DNA from: Haloarchaeobius salinus
Lineage (GTDB): Archaea; Halobacteriota; Halobacteria; Halobacteriales; Natrialbaceae
Assembly: GCF_024464185.1 (NCBI RefSeq)
Contig: NZ_JANHAU010000001.1
Span: 186,001-250,000, forward strand
Length of the DNA: 64,000 nt
Direction: 5' to 3'
In this document: one piece after another, positions 1 to 8,414 of the stretch
Layout: the number at the start of each line of letters is the position of its first letter
Position numbering within the stretch: the first letter of the stretch is position 1
Made by a program: the position numbers and the translations under genes
The notes under the pieces: generated by a model
Database searches by the model: none
Told to the model about the DNA's origin: nothing
Seen by the model: the letters and a program-made list of their open reading frames with translations, nothing else

Positions 1-1
1 C

Positions 2-3000
2 CAGGAGTACGCCGAGGAGGCGCTCCGCCTGTACGACCTGCCCGTCGACGTCAGCCTCGGGCAGGCCCACGTCCGCATCGAGCCGCTCCCCGATGCGACC
101 GAGATCCGGGCGATCCGCTCCCGACACGTCAACACGCTCGTCACCGTGCGGGGCATCGTCCGCAAGGCGACCGACGTCAAGTCGAAGATGCAGGTCGCCG
201 CCTTCGAGTGCCAGCGCTGTGGCACGCTCACGCGCATCCCGCAGTCGACCGGCACCTTCCAGGAGCCCCACGAGTGCCAGGGCTGTGAGCGACAGGGTCC
301 CTTCGTGCTGAACCACGACCAGAGCGAGTTCGTCGACGCCCAGAAGATCCGCGTGCAGGAGTCGCCCGAGGGGCTTCGCGGCGGCGAGACGCCACAGGCC
401 ATCGACATCCACATCGAGGACGACATCACCGGCGAGGTGACCCCGGGCGACCACGTCGCCGCCACCGGCATCCTCCGGCTCGAACAGCAGGGCAACCAGC
501 AGGAGAAGTCGCCGCTGTTCGACCACTACCTCGAGGGCGTCTCGGTGCGCATCGACCAGGAGCAGTTCGAGGACATGGAGATCTCCGAGGCCGACAAGGA
601 GGAGATCGTCGCGCTCTCGAACGAGCCCGACATCTACGAGCAGATGGTCGGCTCCATCGCGCCCTCCATCTTCGGCTACGACCAGGAGAAGCTCGCGATG
701 ATCCTCCAGCTGTTCTCCGGCGTCACGAAGTTCCTCCCCGACGAGTCACGGATCCGTGGCGACCTGCACATGCTGCTGATCGGGGACCCGGGTACGGGTA
801 AGTGCGTAAGAGGAGACACCAGAGTCACGCTGGGCGACGGCACGGAAGTGGAGATTCGCGAACTCGTCGAGTCGAATCTTGGCGACCCGAAAGAGATCGA
901 CGACGGCTGGTGGGACGAGGTCAGTATCGGGGTTCCCTCCCTGCAACCCGACGGGAAGATAGGGACGGAGCAGGCGACGAAGGTTTGGAAGCGCGAAGCC
1001 CCCGAGACGATGTACCGGATTCGGACGGATACCGGGAAGGAAATCGAGGTGACACCGTCGCACCCGCTGTTCGTTCCCGCTGGCGCAGGGTTCCGTGCGG
1101 TCGAGTCACGGGAGCTGAGCGAGGGTGATTTCGTCGGGGCTCCGTCCAGTCTCGACCACGACTACGACGACACGCTCGCTGTCGACCACCGCCGAGCAAT
1201 CTCACACAACGCGATTCCGCTCGACCTTCCCGAGGAGTGGACGCCGTCGCTGGCCCGATTGGTCGGTTACATCGTCGCCGAGGGATACGTCGAGCAGCGT
1301 TCGGACAACACCGGGTTCGTCAGCATCACGAACGACGACCGCGAGATTCTAGAAGATAGCATCGACGCGCTGGAGGCACTCGGGCTGAACTGGACCGAGC
1401 GGGGAGCACACGAGGGGAAATCTGCACGCGAAATCATGTGCTCCGCCGGTGAGTTCGTTAGCTTCCTCGAATCCCTTGAACCGGCGATGCTCGGACGGTC
1501 GGCCGAGCAGCGCGTCCCTGAACCGATATTCCGTAGCTCGCCGGAGATTCAGCGTGCGTTCCTGAAGGCGTACATCGACGGGGAATGCCACATCTCCACA
1601 TCGCAGCGCGAAATCTCGGTTGCCTCGATGAGCCGCGAGTTGCTCGACGGTGTTCGAAGTCTGCTGCTCTCGTTCGGTATCACGGCACAACTCCGGGAGA
1701 AGGCTGGCGGGAGCTACAGACTCAGAATCAGCGGTGATGCCTTCGCGAGCTACGTCGAGCGGATTGGATTCGTGACCGGGCGGAAAGCAGCGTCGGCAGC
1801 AAAACACGAGGGAGTGAACTCCAACACCAACACGGATGTTGTCCCTGCTGTCGGCGACTCGCTGCGTCGGATTCGTGAGTCTCTCGGGCTGACGCAGTCC
1901 GACTGTGGTCTTCCCCGGTCGACGTACCAACACTACGAACGAGGTGACCGTAACCCGAGTCGGGAGAGCCTCGATGCGGTCGTGCGGACGTTCGAGGACA
2001 GTCTGCCGGCCAACGAGTACCACGATGCGTCCGAAGTCGTCGCCGACGGTGGGTCGATAGCACACGAAGTCGCTGCACTCCGGCGTCTCTGCGATAGTGA
2101 CCTACAGTGGGAACGCATCGAATCCATCGAGCCCGTCACGCCCGACTACGACTGGGTGTACGACCTCGAAGTCGCGGGAACCCACAACTACCTCTCGAAC
2201 AATCTGGTCTCGCACAACTCCCAGATGCTCAGCTACATCCGTCACATAGCACCACGCTCCGTCTACACCTCCGGGAAGGGCAGCTCCAGCGCAGGGCTCA
2301 CGGCAGCCGCGGTCCGCGACGACTTCGGCGACGGCCAGCAGTGGACGCTCGAGGCCGGCGCGCTCGTGCTGGCGGACCAGGGCATCGCGGCCGTCGACGA
2401 GCTCGACAAGATGGCCGCGGACGACCGCTCTGCGATGCACCAGGCGCTCGAACAGCAGGAGATTTCGGTGTCGAAGGCGGGCATCAACGCGACGCTGAAG
2501 TCGCGCTGTTCGCTGCTGGGCGCGGCGAACCCGAAGTACGGTCGGTTCGACCAGTACGAGCCGATCAGCGAGCAGATCGACCTGGAGCCGGCGCTCATCT
2601 CGCGGTTCGACCTCATCTTCACGGTGACGGACCAGCCGGACGAGGAGCACGACCGCGACCTCGCCCAGCACATCCTGACGACGAACTACGCGGGGGAGCT
2701 GAACACGCAGAAGACAGAGCTGACGAACGTCGGCGTCGACCAGGCAGAGATCGACGAGATGACGGAGACGGTGGACCCGGTCATCGACCCGGAGCTGATG
2801 CGGAAGTACATCGCGTACTCGAAGCAGAACTGCTATCCCCGGATGACCGAGGACGCGCGGGACGCCATCGAGCAGTTCTACGTGGACCTGCGCTCGAAGG
2901 GGATGGAGGAGGACGCGCCGGTGCCGGTGACGGCACGCCAGCTGGAGGCGCTGGTGCGGCTGGCGGAGGCGTCCGCGCGGGTGCGGCTCTCCGACACGGT

Positions 3001-3322
3001 CGAGGAGTCCGACGCGGACCGCGCCATCACCATCGTGCGTGACTGCCTGAAGGACATCGGCGTGGACCCGGAGACGGGCGAGTTCGACGCCGACGTGGTC
3101 GAGACGGGGACGTCGAAGACCCAGCGCGACCGCATCAAGAACCTGAAACAGCTCATCGGCGACATCGAGGAGGACTACGACGAGGGTGCGCCGGTCGACG
3201 TGGTGCTCGACCGGGCCGACGAGATCGGGATGGACCCCTCGAAGGCCGAGCACGAGATCGAGAAGCTCAAACAGAAGGGCGAGGTGTACGAGCCCCGCAC
3301 CGACCACCTGCGGACGACCTGA
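2..3322 (+). CDS. mcm: Replicative DNA helicase MCM, 5'-truncated by the window edge, intein-containing
   Basis: Replicative minichromosome maintenance helicase that unwinds DNA ahead of the fork. The frame is open from base 2, so the true start lies upstream; about 634 host residues remain after removing the intein, so roughly 60-70 N-terminal residues are missing. Visible parts are a zinc-binding pair of CxxC motifs (ECQRC near 205-220 and ECQGC near 270-285), the Walker A motif GDPGTGK-S interrupted by the intein, Walker B AAVDELDKM, sensor 1 GAANPKYG, the arginine finger SRFDL, and a C-terminal winged-helix-like region. The stop shares one base with the next start, so transcription probably continues into the downstream cluster. 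Confidence 0.97.
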   Translation, partial: QEYAEEALRLYDLPVDVSLGQAHVRIEPLPDATEIRAIRSRHVNTLVTVRGIVRKATDVKSKMQVAAFECQRCGTLTRIPQSTGTFQEPHECQGCERQGPFVLNHDQSEFVDAQKIRVQESPEGLRGGETPQAIDIHIEDDITGEVTPGDHVAATGILRLEQQGNQQEKSPLFDHYLEGVSVRIDQEQFEDMEISEADKEEIVALSNEPDIYEQMVGSIAPSIFGYDQEKLAMILQLFSGVTKFLPDESRIRGDLHMLLIGDPGTGKCVRGDTRVTLGDGTEVEIRELVESNLGDPKEIDDGWWDEVSIGVPSLQPDGKIGTEQATKVWKREAPETMYRIRTDTGKEIEVTPSHPLFVPAGAGFRAVESRELSEGDFVGAPSSLDHDYDDTLAVDHRRAISHNAIPLDLPEEWTPSLARLVGYIVAEGYVEQRSDNTGFVSITNDDREILEDSIDALEALGLNWTERGAHEGKSAREIMCSAGEFVSFLESLEPAMLGRSAEQRVPEPIFRSSPEIQRAFLKAYIDGECHISTSQREISVASMSRELLDGVRSLLLSFGITAQLREKAGGSYRLRISGDAFASYVERIGFVTGRKAASAAKHEGVNSNTNTDVVPAVGDSLRRIRESLGLTQSDCGLPRSTYQHYERGDRNPSRESLDAVVRTFEDSLPANEYHDASEVVADGGSIAHEVAALRRLCDSDLQWERIESIEPVTPDYDWVYDLEVAGTHNYLSNNLVSHNSQMLSYIRHIAPRSVYTSGKGSSSAGLTAAAVRDDFGDGQQWTLEAGALVLADQGIAAVDELDKMAADDRSAMHQALEQQEISVSKAGINATLKSRCSLLGAANPKYGRFDQYEPISEQIDLEPALISRFDLIFTVTDQPDEEHDRDLAQHILTTNYAGELNTQKTELTNVGVDQAEIDEMTETVDPVIDPELMRKYIAYSKQNCYPRMTEDARDAIEQFYVDLRSKGMEEDAPVPVTARQLEALVRLAEASARVRLSDTVEESDADRAITIVRDCLKDIGVDPETGEFDADVVETGTSKTQRDRIKNLKQLIGDIEEDYDEGAPVDVVLDRADEIGMDPSKAEHEIEKLKQKGEVYEPRTDHLRTT
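803..2218 (+). other. MCM intein (472 aa) with LAGLIDADG endonuclease and HTH domain
   Basis: In-frame intervening protein starting with Cys directly after the P-loop lysine and ending His-Asn before Ser, the +1 nucleophile. Splicing blocks are intact: CVRGDTRV at the N-terminus, TPSHPLF (block B), and VYDLEVAGTHNYLSN plus VSHN at the C-terminus. Two LAGLIDADG-type blocks are visible, LVGYIVAEGYV near intein residue 150 and FLKAYIDGECH near 253, both with acidic residues. Residues about 352-400 form an XRE-like helix-turn-helix (LRRIRESLGLTQ, then RSTYQHYERGDRNPS). Codon third positions look more A/T-rich than in the flanking mcm. Splicing and homing activity are inferred. Confidence 0.95.
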
Positions 3323-3636
3323 TGGACCGAATCTCAGCACTCAGAAACGTCGAGGACGCCCTGGCGTCGTTCGAGGACGGCGACTGCGACCTGGCGGAGC
3401 TCGAACGGCGCGTCCAGGCGGTCCTGCGGACGTACGTCAGCGAGTTCGACGTGGGGGAGTCGCTCGCGGTGTACCGGGTCGCGCCGGCGGGCGGCGGCGG
3501 CGGCGACGAAATCTCGGCCGACGGCACCAGCGGACTCGTTCTCGTCGCGTCGGGGCCGACCGAGGCCCGGGCGCAGGCCCGCGAGCTCGCTGCCGACCTC
3601 CCGGAGTCGCTGTCGGTCGAGCGCGTCTCGGACTGA
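3322..3636 (+). CDS. Small acidic haloarchaeal protein of unknown function
   Basis: A 104-residue protein beginning MDRISALRNVEDALASFEDG. The N-terminal half is helical and acidic (ELERRVQAVLRTYVSEF), a Gly-rich linker (GGGGGD) follows, and the C-terminal half looks like a strand-helix-strand unit (GLVLVASGPTEARAQARELA). I recognise no catalytic motif. It starts inside the mcm stop codon (TGATG), so it is probably co-transcribed and translationally coupled with the helicase. The link to replication rests only on this position. Confidence 0.85.
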   Translation: MDRISALRNVEDALASFEDGDCDLAELERRVQAVLRTYVSEFDVGESLAVYRVAPAGGGGGDEISADGTSGLVLVASGPTEARAQARELAADLPESLSVERVSD

Positions 3637-3674
3637 CCGGTGACTTTTTTACACACAGATTCGAACGAAACCGC

Positions 3675-4013
3675 GTGTTCCTCGTCATCACGTACTCGAC
3701 GGCGGCGCGGGAGACGCTCCGGAACGTCTGTCGGACGCACGAGGACGTGGTCGTGCGGCGGTTCGGGCGGGCGGCGCTGTTCGACCGGACCGAGTTCGGC
3801 GCGTTCTGTGCGCTGCGACTCCGGGCGAAACACGGCGGCGACGTGCAGGTCGAGCGGACCCGCCCCCTGAACGAGTTCGAGCCGGCGTTCGAGCGGGTGC
3901 GGGCGGCGGTCGAGGCGTACGAGGCGCGGGACTCGCCGTACACGCCGTACGAGCGGTTCGCGACCGGGACCGACCATCCATCGCCGGGCGAGATGCGGGC
4001 GCGGGAGCTGTGA
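3675..4013 (+). CDS. Conserved haloarchaeal protein of unknown function in the mcm cluster
   Basis: A 112-residue protein starting at GTG (VFLVITYSTAARETLRN). This start is chosen because a T-rich TATA-like box (TTTTTTA, about 3645-3651) lies at leaderless distance and similarity to a compact alpha/beta domain begins here. Motifs include VVVRRFGRAALFDR and a conserved-looking RAKHGGDVQVERT. No catalytic signature is evident. It overlaps the next gene by four bases (GTGA), so the two are likely coupled. An upstream extension in frame exists but lacks plausible sequence. Confidence 0.8.
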   Translation: MFLVITYSTAARETLRNVCRTHEDVVVRRFGRAALFDRTEFGAFCALRLRAKHGGDVQVERTRPLNEFEPAFERVRAAVEAYEARDSPYTPYERFATGTDHPSPGEMRAREL

Positions 4014-4882
4014 AGGTCGTCTACGGCGCGTGGTCGGCGACGGGGGCGGCGGTCGACCTCCGGAAGCGTGGCCTCACCGCCGAGACGGTGCTGCGTGCGG
4101 TCCGGTGCGACGGCGCTGTCGGGACCGGGAGCAGCACGCAGGACGGAGGGCCGACGCTCCGGGTCGACTGTCCGGCACCGGGGCCGGTCCACGAGGCTAT
4201 CGGCGTCGTCGGGACGGACCGTTCGGTCCCCACGCGACGGGTGCTGGCCGCCGTGGCGCGCCAGCGAGGACTCACATCGCCGCAGGCGGACCGCATCGAG
4301 CAGCTGGAGCGGGAGCTGTCGGCAGCCGGGACGGCCGACGGGGACGCGACCGCACGCCGACGGGCACGCAGGCGTCTGTCGGAGGCGGGAGCCAGAGAGA
4401 CCGAACTGAGAGAGCGCGTCGCGGCGCTCCGGGGGGCGCTGCGCGAGCGCCGGCGGCTCGACGAGCCGACCGAGGAGCTGGCTGCCGAGCTGCGCGAGGC
4501 GGCACGCGAGCTGACCGACGTGGAGACCGACCGCATGGCGGCGGAGGAGGCGCTGGCGACGGCACGCCGTGGAGCCAGGGACGCCCGAGACGCGCGGGAG
4601 CGACGGCTCGCCGTCGAGGACGACCTGGCGAACGCCCGGCGGGCGGCGCGTGCGTGGCTCGTGGAGCGGGTCGCGGACGAGTTCGCGGACGCACTGGCGG
4701 CGATGCCGGGGACGGCGGGGCCGGGCGAGACGGCGGGGACGTACGAGGGTGACGACGTGACGGCGGCACTGGCGGTCGTCAGGGTCGCCGACGTGACCGC
4801 GCCGGTCGTCCTGTCGTGCGACCGGTTCGCGTCGGCGGGCTCCGCTGCGACGGCGCTCGACGCCCCCGTTCTCACGGTTTAA
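4010..4882 (+). CDS. Coiled-coil haloarchaeal protein of unknown function
   Basis: A 290-residue protein starting at GTG that overlaps the preceding stop by four bases. The N-terminal 100 residues form a mixed alpha/beta region (KVVYGAWSATGAAVDLRKRG). Residues about 100-230 are a long Arg/Glu/Ala-rich stretch (QLERELSAAG, ELRERVAALRGALRERRRL) typical of a coiled coil. The C-terminal 60 residues look like a compact strand-rich tail (TAALAVVRVADVTAPVVLSC). It could be a structural or scaffolding partner for its neighbours, but this is only inferred from the coiled coil and the tight gene order. Confidence 0.8.
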   Translation: MKVVYGAWSATGAAVDLRKRGLTAETVLRAVRCDGAVGTGSSTQDGGPTLRVDCPAPGPVHEAIGVVGTDRSVPTRRVLAAVARQRGLTSPQADRIEQLERELSAAGTADGDATARRRARRRLSEAGARETELRERVAALRGALRERRRLDEPTEELAAELREAARELTDVETDRMAAEEALATARRGARDARDARERRLAVEDDLANARRAARAWLVERVADEFADALAAMPGTAGPGETAGTYEGDDVTAALAVVRVADVTAPVVLSCDRFASAGSAATALDAPVLTV

Positions 4883-4907
4883 GCCCGAACACGCGGCCAG
4901 AGGGGGT

Positions 4908-5315
4908 ATGGTCGAACTCGACGTGGAGACGGAACGACGCGACTGCGTGACGTTCGTCGCGGCGACGGTCCAGAACGCGAGCGACGTGGCGCGACGCGTG
5001 ACGCTCCGGACGGACTGTCGACCGCTGTGGCCGCCGCGGCGACAGGGCGTGCCGGCGGCGGGCTGGGACGAGGGCGGGGTCACCCTGACGGTGCCAGCGG
5101 GTCGGACGACGGGGGTCGGCTTCGCGACGCCCGTTGCACCCGACGAGCCGGTGCTGGCGGTCCAGGAGACGGTGCCGGTGGCCGGTGAGGAGGCGCACAC
5201 GGAGCCGACGCCCGAGCACGTCGTCCGTGCGCTCGGCGACCCGACGCCGCCGGCCGATGCGGTGCCGGTCGCGGCCGAGAACGAGACGGCGACGGCCGAG
5301 GGGGGGCGGCGATGA
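4908..5315 (+). CDS. Predicted beta-rich haloarchaeal protein of unknown function
   Basis: A 135-residue protein (MVELDVETERRDCVTFVAAT) rich in beta-branched residues and resembling an Ig-like or CARDB-like fold: VQNASDVARRVTLRTDC and PAGRTTGVGFATPV read like alternating strands. No signal peptide or membrane segment is visible, so it is probably cytoplasmic. It begins 25 nt after the coiled-coil gene and overlaps the downstream MinD-like ATPase by four bases, so the two are probably translationally coupled and may act together. The function is unknown. Confidence 0.8.
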   Translation: MVELDVETERRDCVTFVAATVQNASDVARRVTLRTDCRPLWPPRRQGVPAAGWDEGGVTLTVPAGRTTGVGFATPVAPDEPVLAVQETVPVAGEEAHTEPTPEHVVRALGDPTPPADAVPVAAENETATAEGGRR

Positions 5316-6001
5316 GGGTCGCGGTGACGGGCGGGAAGGGCGGGGTCGGCAAGTCGACCGTCGCGTACAACCTCGGCGCGGTGGCCGACGCGGTCGTCGT
5401 CGACGGCGACCTCGGGATGGCGGACCTCCCCGGCGGCACGGGTCCGGACCTCCACGACGTGCTCGCGGGGCGGGCGAACGCCGTCGAGGCCGTCCGGGAG
5501 GGCGGTCCGGTCGATCTGCTCCCGTGTGGGCGGTCGCTCGCCGGTGCGCGGGCGGCCGACGTGCGGGGGCTCGTCGACGCGGTGCGGGCGGTCGAGCGCG
5601 CCTACGGCGACGTGGTCGTGGACTGCCCGGCCGGTCTCGCTGCCGATGCGGGGATGCCGCTGCTCGCCGCCGACCGGACGGTGCTGGTCGCGCTGCCGGA
5701 CGCGTTCGCGTTGCCGGACGCGCTGCGGACGCGGGCGCTGGCCAGGGAGCTCGACGCGGGGCTGGCACAGGTCGTGCTGAACCGGACTGGGACGAACCCG
5801 CCCCGGGCGGCCGTCGAGCGGGCGCTCGGTGCGCCGGTGACGACGGTTCCGGAATCGGCGGCGCTCGCCCGGGCCACCGCGGCGGGCCAGCCGGTGACGG
5901 CGACGATGCCCGATTCGGCCGCTGCCGAGTCGTTCCACGCGCTCGCGGCCGCCATCACGCCGCCCCGTCGCGGAGCGCGTAGAACCCGGCGCGGACGGTG
6001 A
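5312..6001 (+). CDS. MinD/ParA-family P-loop ATPase
   Basis: A 229-residue deviant Walker ATPase with an intact KGGVGKST P-loop at residues about 8-16, the switch aspartates in VVVDGDLGMADL and a Walker B-like VVVDCPAGL. Members of this family localise or position cargo such as chromosomes, septa and chemoreceptors, or act as metal chaperones. The C-terminus has no obvious amphipathic membrane-targeting helix like that of bacterial MinD; it is basic (RRGARRTRRGR). It is coupled to the upstream gene, and its last 47 bases overlap the convergent tfb gene antisense. The cargo is unknown. Confidence 0.9.
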   Translation: MRVAVTGGKGGVGKSTVAYNLGAVADAVVVDGDLGMADLPGGTGPDLHDVLAGRANAVEAVREGGPVDLLPCGRSLAGARAADVRGLVDAVRAVERAYGDVVVDCPAGLAADAGMPLLAADRTVLVALPDAFALPDALRTRALARELDAGLAQVVLNRTGTNPPRAAVERALGAPVTTVPESAALARATAAGQPVTATMPDSAAAESFHALAAAITPPRRGARRTRRGR

Positions 6002-6836
6002 CCGAGGACACGTCGGCGACGTCGGCAGCATCGGCCTGCGTGAGGTCGCGGTCGTGTTCCCGTGCGGCGAGGTAGAGACACGCCGCGGCGAAGCCGCCCG
6101 GATTGCGCCCCGACGCGGTGCCGTCCTCGACCGCCTCGCCGGCCAGCTCGCGGGCACGGGACTCGACCGCCGTCGGGAGCCCGAGCTCGGTCGCGTAGCG
6201 CGCGAGGTACTCGCGGGGGTCGATCGGCCCGGTCGGCAGGCCGAGTTCGCGGTTGAGCGCGTCGTAGGCGGCCTTCAACTCGTTCGTGGTCGCGCGGGCG
6301 GGTTCGACGACCTCCTCGATGGTTCGCGAGATGTTCTGCACCCGGCAGACGGCGTACACCGTCGCGGCGGCGAACCCCTCCAGCGACCGGCCCTGGAGGA
6401 GGTCCTCGTTCTGGGCTGACTCGAACAGTGCACACGCCTGCTCGCGGACGTGCGCCGGGAGCGACAGCGCGCCGACGACCCGGCGGACCTCGGTGAAGGC
6501 GTACACCTTGTTGCGCTCGCGCTTTGAGCCGGTGCGGGCGCGGTTGTGCTGCCGGCGCATCCGGGCGACCGAGCGGCGCTTTCGCCCCGTGAGCCGTGTC
6601 GTCTCGCCGCGCCCGTAGCCGATCTCGGTCGAGAGCCCGCGGTCGTGCCGGGAGCGCGTGAGCGGCGCGCCGGTCCGCTTGCCCGAGGCCTCGCCGTCGG
6701 TGCTCGAACGCCACTCCGGCCCGCGGTCGATGCGGTCGGCACCGACGACCAGGCCGCACTCGTTACAGACCGTCTCGTCGCGCTCGCGCTGGAGGTGACC
6801 GCTGCATTCGGGACAGCTCGTCTGAGCCTTGCTCAT
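5955..6836 (-). CDS. tfb: Transcription initiation factor TFB
   Basis: Archaeal TFIIB homologue that bridges TBP-promoter DNA and RNA polymerase. The 293-residue protein has an N-terminal zinc ribbon (CPECSGHL and CNECG within the first 30 residues), a B-reader/linker region (GPEWRSSTDGE, ARMRRQHNRA) and two cyclin-like repeats, about residues 115-200 and 205-290. The last residues of the second repeat overlap the 3' end of the MinD-like gene on the opposite strand. Haloarchaea typically carry several TFB paralogues; which one this is cannot be told here. A strong TATA box lies at leaderless distance upstream. Confidence 0.96.
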   Translation of the reverse strand: MSKAQTSCPECSGHLQRERDETVCNECGLVVGADRIDRGPEWRSSTDGEASGKRTGAPLTRSRHDRGLSTEIGYGRGETTRLTGRKRRSVARMRRQHNRARTGSKRERNKVYAFTEVRRVVGALSLPAHVREQACALFESAQNEDLLQGRSLEGFAAATVYAVCRVQNISRTIEEVVEPARATTNELKAAYDALNRELGLPTGPIDPREYLARYATELGLPTAVESRARELAGEAVEDGTASGRNPGGFAAACLYLAAREHDRDLTQADAADVADVSSVTVRAGFYALRDGAA

Positions 6837-6860
6837 ACCTGAAGGTTCGTCCCGACAGGT

Positions 6861-6868
6861 TATTTAAA
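6861..6868 (-). promoter_or_regulatory. TATA box of tfb
   Basis: TTTAAATA on the minus strand, 25-32 nt before the tfb ATG. This spacing fits a leaderless transcript and supports the start at 6836. Confidence 0.7.
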
Positions 6869-6976
6869 CGGGTGTGGTCGGTGGATGGAACCGGACGAGA
6901 CGGGGGCTCGAACCCACCGGTGACCGGTAGGTACCGGCACGCACCGGCGGTTCCCGACGGCGGTCGACCCGCACCC

Positions 6977-6983
6977 TTTTATT
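6977..6983 (+). promoter_or_regulatory. TATA box deciding the start of the 7007 gene
   Basis: TTTTATT centred about 27 nt upstream of the ATG at 7007. It supports that start over an in-frame upstream ATG at 6872, which would lie before the promoter. Confidence 0.6.
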
Positions 6984-7006
6984 CAGGCACGCACGAACCG
7001 ATAGCT

Positions 7007-7522
7007 ATGGGGCTGGCGGACATCGCCGATGGACTGTGCGTGACGACCGAGCAGCGCGACCGCGGCGTCGCCGTCGCCGACGACACCGGGAGCGATCTGC
7101 CCGGGCGGCTGGCCGAATACGCCGACGACCTGCCGTGCTCGGTCGAGGCTGCCGCGGCCGTCGTCGACGCCTACGTCGGCGGCAGCGCGGTCGACACGGC
7201 CGGCCACGAGGCGGGTGTCGCGCCGACGACGGCCGCGAAGGTGCTCCACCTGCTCGGGCTCGAGGGCGTCTCGCCCGTCTCGCCGCAGGGTCGCGCGCTG
7301 GTGCGCGACTGGCTTTCGGGCGAGCTCTCGCGCACCGACGCCCGGGCGCTCAGCGGCGCGAGCGAGCGCGAGTTCGCACTGGCGGCGTTCGTCGAGAGCC
7401 ACGAGCCGCTCCCGGGTGCAGAGGACGTGGTCGCGGACGTTTTTTCGCGGTCGGACGACGCGTCGGTCGCGAAACGGGACGTGCTCGCGGAGACGATGAG
7501 CGGCGCGGACGACTTCCTCTGA
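7007..7522 (+). CDS. Conserved haloarchaeal protein of unknown function, HTH-like
   Basis: A 171-residue acidic protein starting MGLADIADGLCVTTEQRDRG. The middle (AAAAVVDAYVGGSAVDTAGHEAG and APTTAAKVLHLLGLEG) looks like a helix-turn-helix of the kind found in haloarchaeal regulators, followed by helices (ALVRDWLSGELSRTDARAL). There is no membrane segment and no catalytic motif. It is divergent from tfb and has its own TATA box. A DNA-binding role is possible but unproven. Confidence 0.85.
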   Translation: MGLADIADGLCVTTEQRDRGVAVADDTGSDLPGRLAEYADDLPCSVEAAAAVVDAYVGGSAVDTAGHEAGVAPTTAAKVLHLLGLEGVSPVSPQGRALVRDWLSGELSRTDARALSGASEREFALAAFVESHEPLPGAEDVVADVFSRSDDASVAKRDVLAETMSGADDFL

Positions 7523-7523
7523 G

Positions 7524-8372
7524 TCAGGTCGTCACCGGTGTCTCGACGCGCTCGTCCTCGAACACCCGGTACATCACCGCCTGCGAGCTGTAGTTGAGCG
7601 CGGTGAACAGCCCGCCGACGACGGAGTAGCCGAGCAGGAACTCGGGGCTCGGGATGGTCGCCGAGACGGTCGAGGAGCCGACGGCGGTGTACCGGAGCAC
7701 CATCGCGGACTGTGAGACCAGCTCCCGGCTCTCGGCCGAGGAGCCGAACACGCTCCCGGTCTCGACGGTGCCGGGGAACGGGATGCCGAAGGCGTACGCG
7801 ATGAGGAGCGCGCCGACCGCCGAGAGGAGGCCGGTGACGATCTGCACACCGAGCACCGTCACGACGTTGCCCCCGGCCCGCTCCCAGCTCTGGCGCACCG
7901 CGTCGGTGGCGGTCTCACCGTCGATGAACGCGGCGGGGAGCGCGAGGTGGAGGCGCAGCGCGACGTACAGCACCGGGAGGATGACGCCGACGATGCCGAC
8001 GAGGACTGCGAGCACCAGCAACGGCGGGAAGACGAAGCCGACGAGCGCGACGACTCCGACGACCATGAAGCCGGCGAGGACGACCGAGACGGCGATGATG
8101 GCGATGATGACGGTCGCGCCGATGGCCGAGAGGGTGCGCCGGAGGTAGCTCCGGTCCGTCACGGGCGTGTCGACGAGTGCCTGGTGGGTCAACACCACCG
8201 CGAGCCCGCCGACGACAGGGGTGGTGACGTTCGAGACGTAGGGGACGAACCCCAGCGCCACCACTGCGACGCCGGCGAGGAGGATGCGGGGGTCGGCCGA
8301 GAGGGCGTCGGCCGCACGGGAGAGCACGCCGACGGTCCCGACGTCGGACGTGCGGGCGGATTCTACTGCCAT
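7524..8372 (-). CDS. Polytopic membrane protein of unknown function
   Basis: A 282-residue integral membrane protein with about six hydrophobic segments, for example ILLAGVAVVALGFVPYVSNV, IIAIIAVSVVLAGFMVVGVV and LLVLAVLVGIVGVILPVLYV. The motif AAFIDGETATDAVRQSWERAGGN between segments resembles haloarchaeal DUF7847/DUF4013-like membrane proteins, in which a short amphipathic loop follows LRLxLALPA. Function unknown. A TATA-like AAATTTTAC near 8397-8405 suggests its own leaderless start, but the ParA-like gene lies just upstream in the same direction and the two may be co-transcribed. Confidence 0.85.
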   Translation of the reverse strand: MAVESARTSDVGTVGVLSRAADALSADPRILLAGVAVVALGFVPYVSNVTTPVVGGLAVVLTHQALVDTPVTDRSYLRRTLSAIGATVIIAIIAVSVVLAGFMVVGVVALVGFVFPPLLVLAVLVGIVGVILPVLYVALRLHLALPAAFIDGETATDAVRQSWERAGGNVVTVLGVQIVTGLLSAVGALLIAYAFGIPFPGTVETGSVFGSSAESRELVSQSAMVLRYTAVGSSTVSATIPSPEFLLGYSVVGGLFTALNYSSQAVMYRVFEDERVETPVTT

Positions 8373-8414
8373 ACGGGAACAGATATGTAACTTCCCGTAA
8401 AATTTTTTCGTCTC

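Noticed and set aside
1850-2005. A separate XRE regulator gene inside mcm
   Set aside because: The HTH is in frame with intein splicing blocks on both sides and has no own start or stop, so it is an intein domain.
2102-3340. 412-codon minus-strand frame opposite mcm
   Set aside because: Antisense of the helicase core with Arg/Val/Leu-rich, non-acidic composition; no motif.
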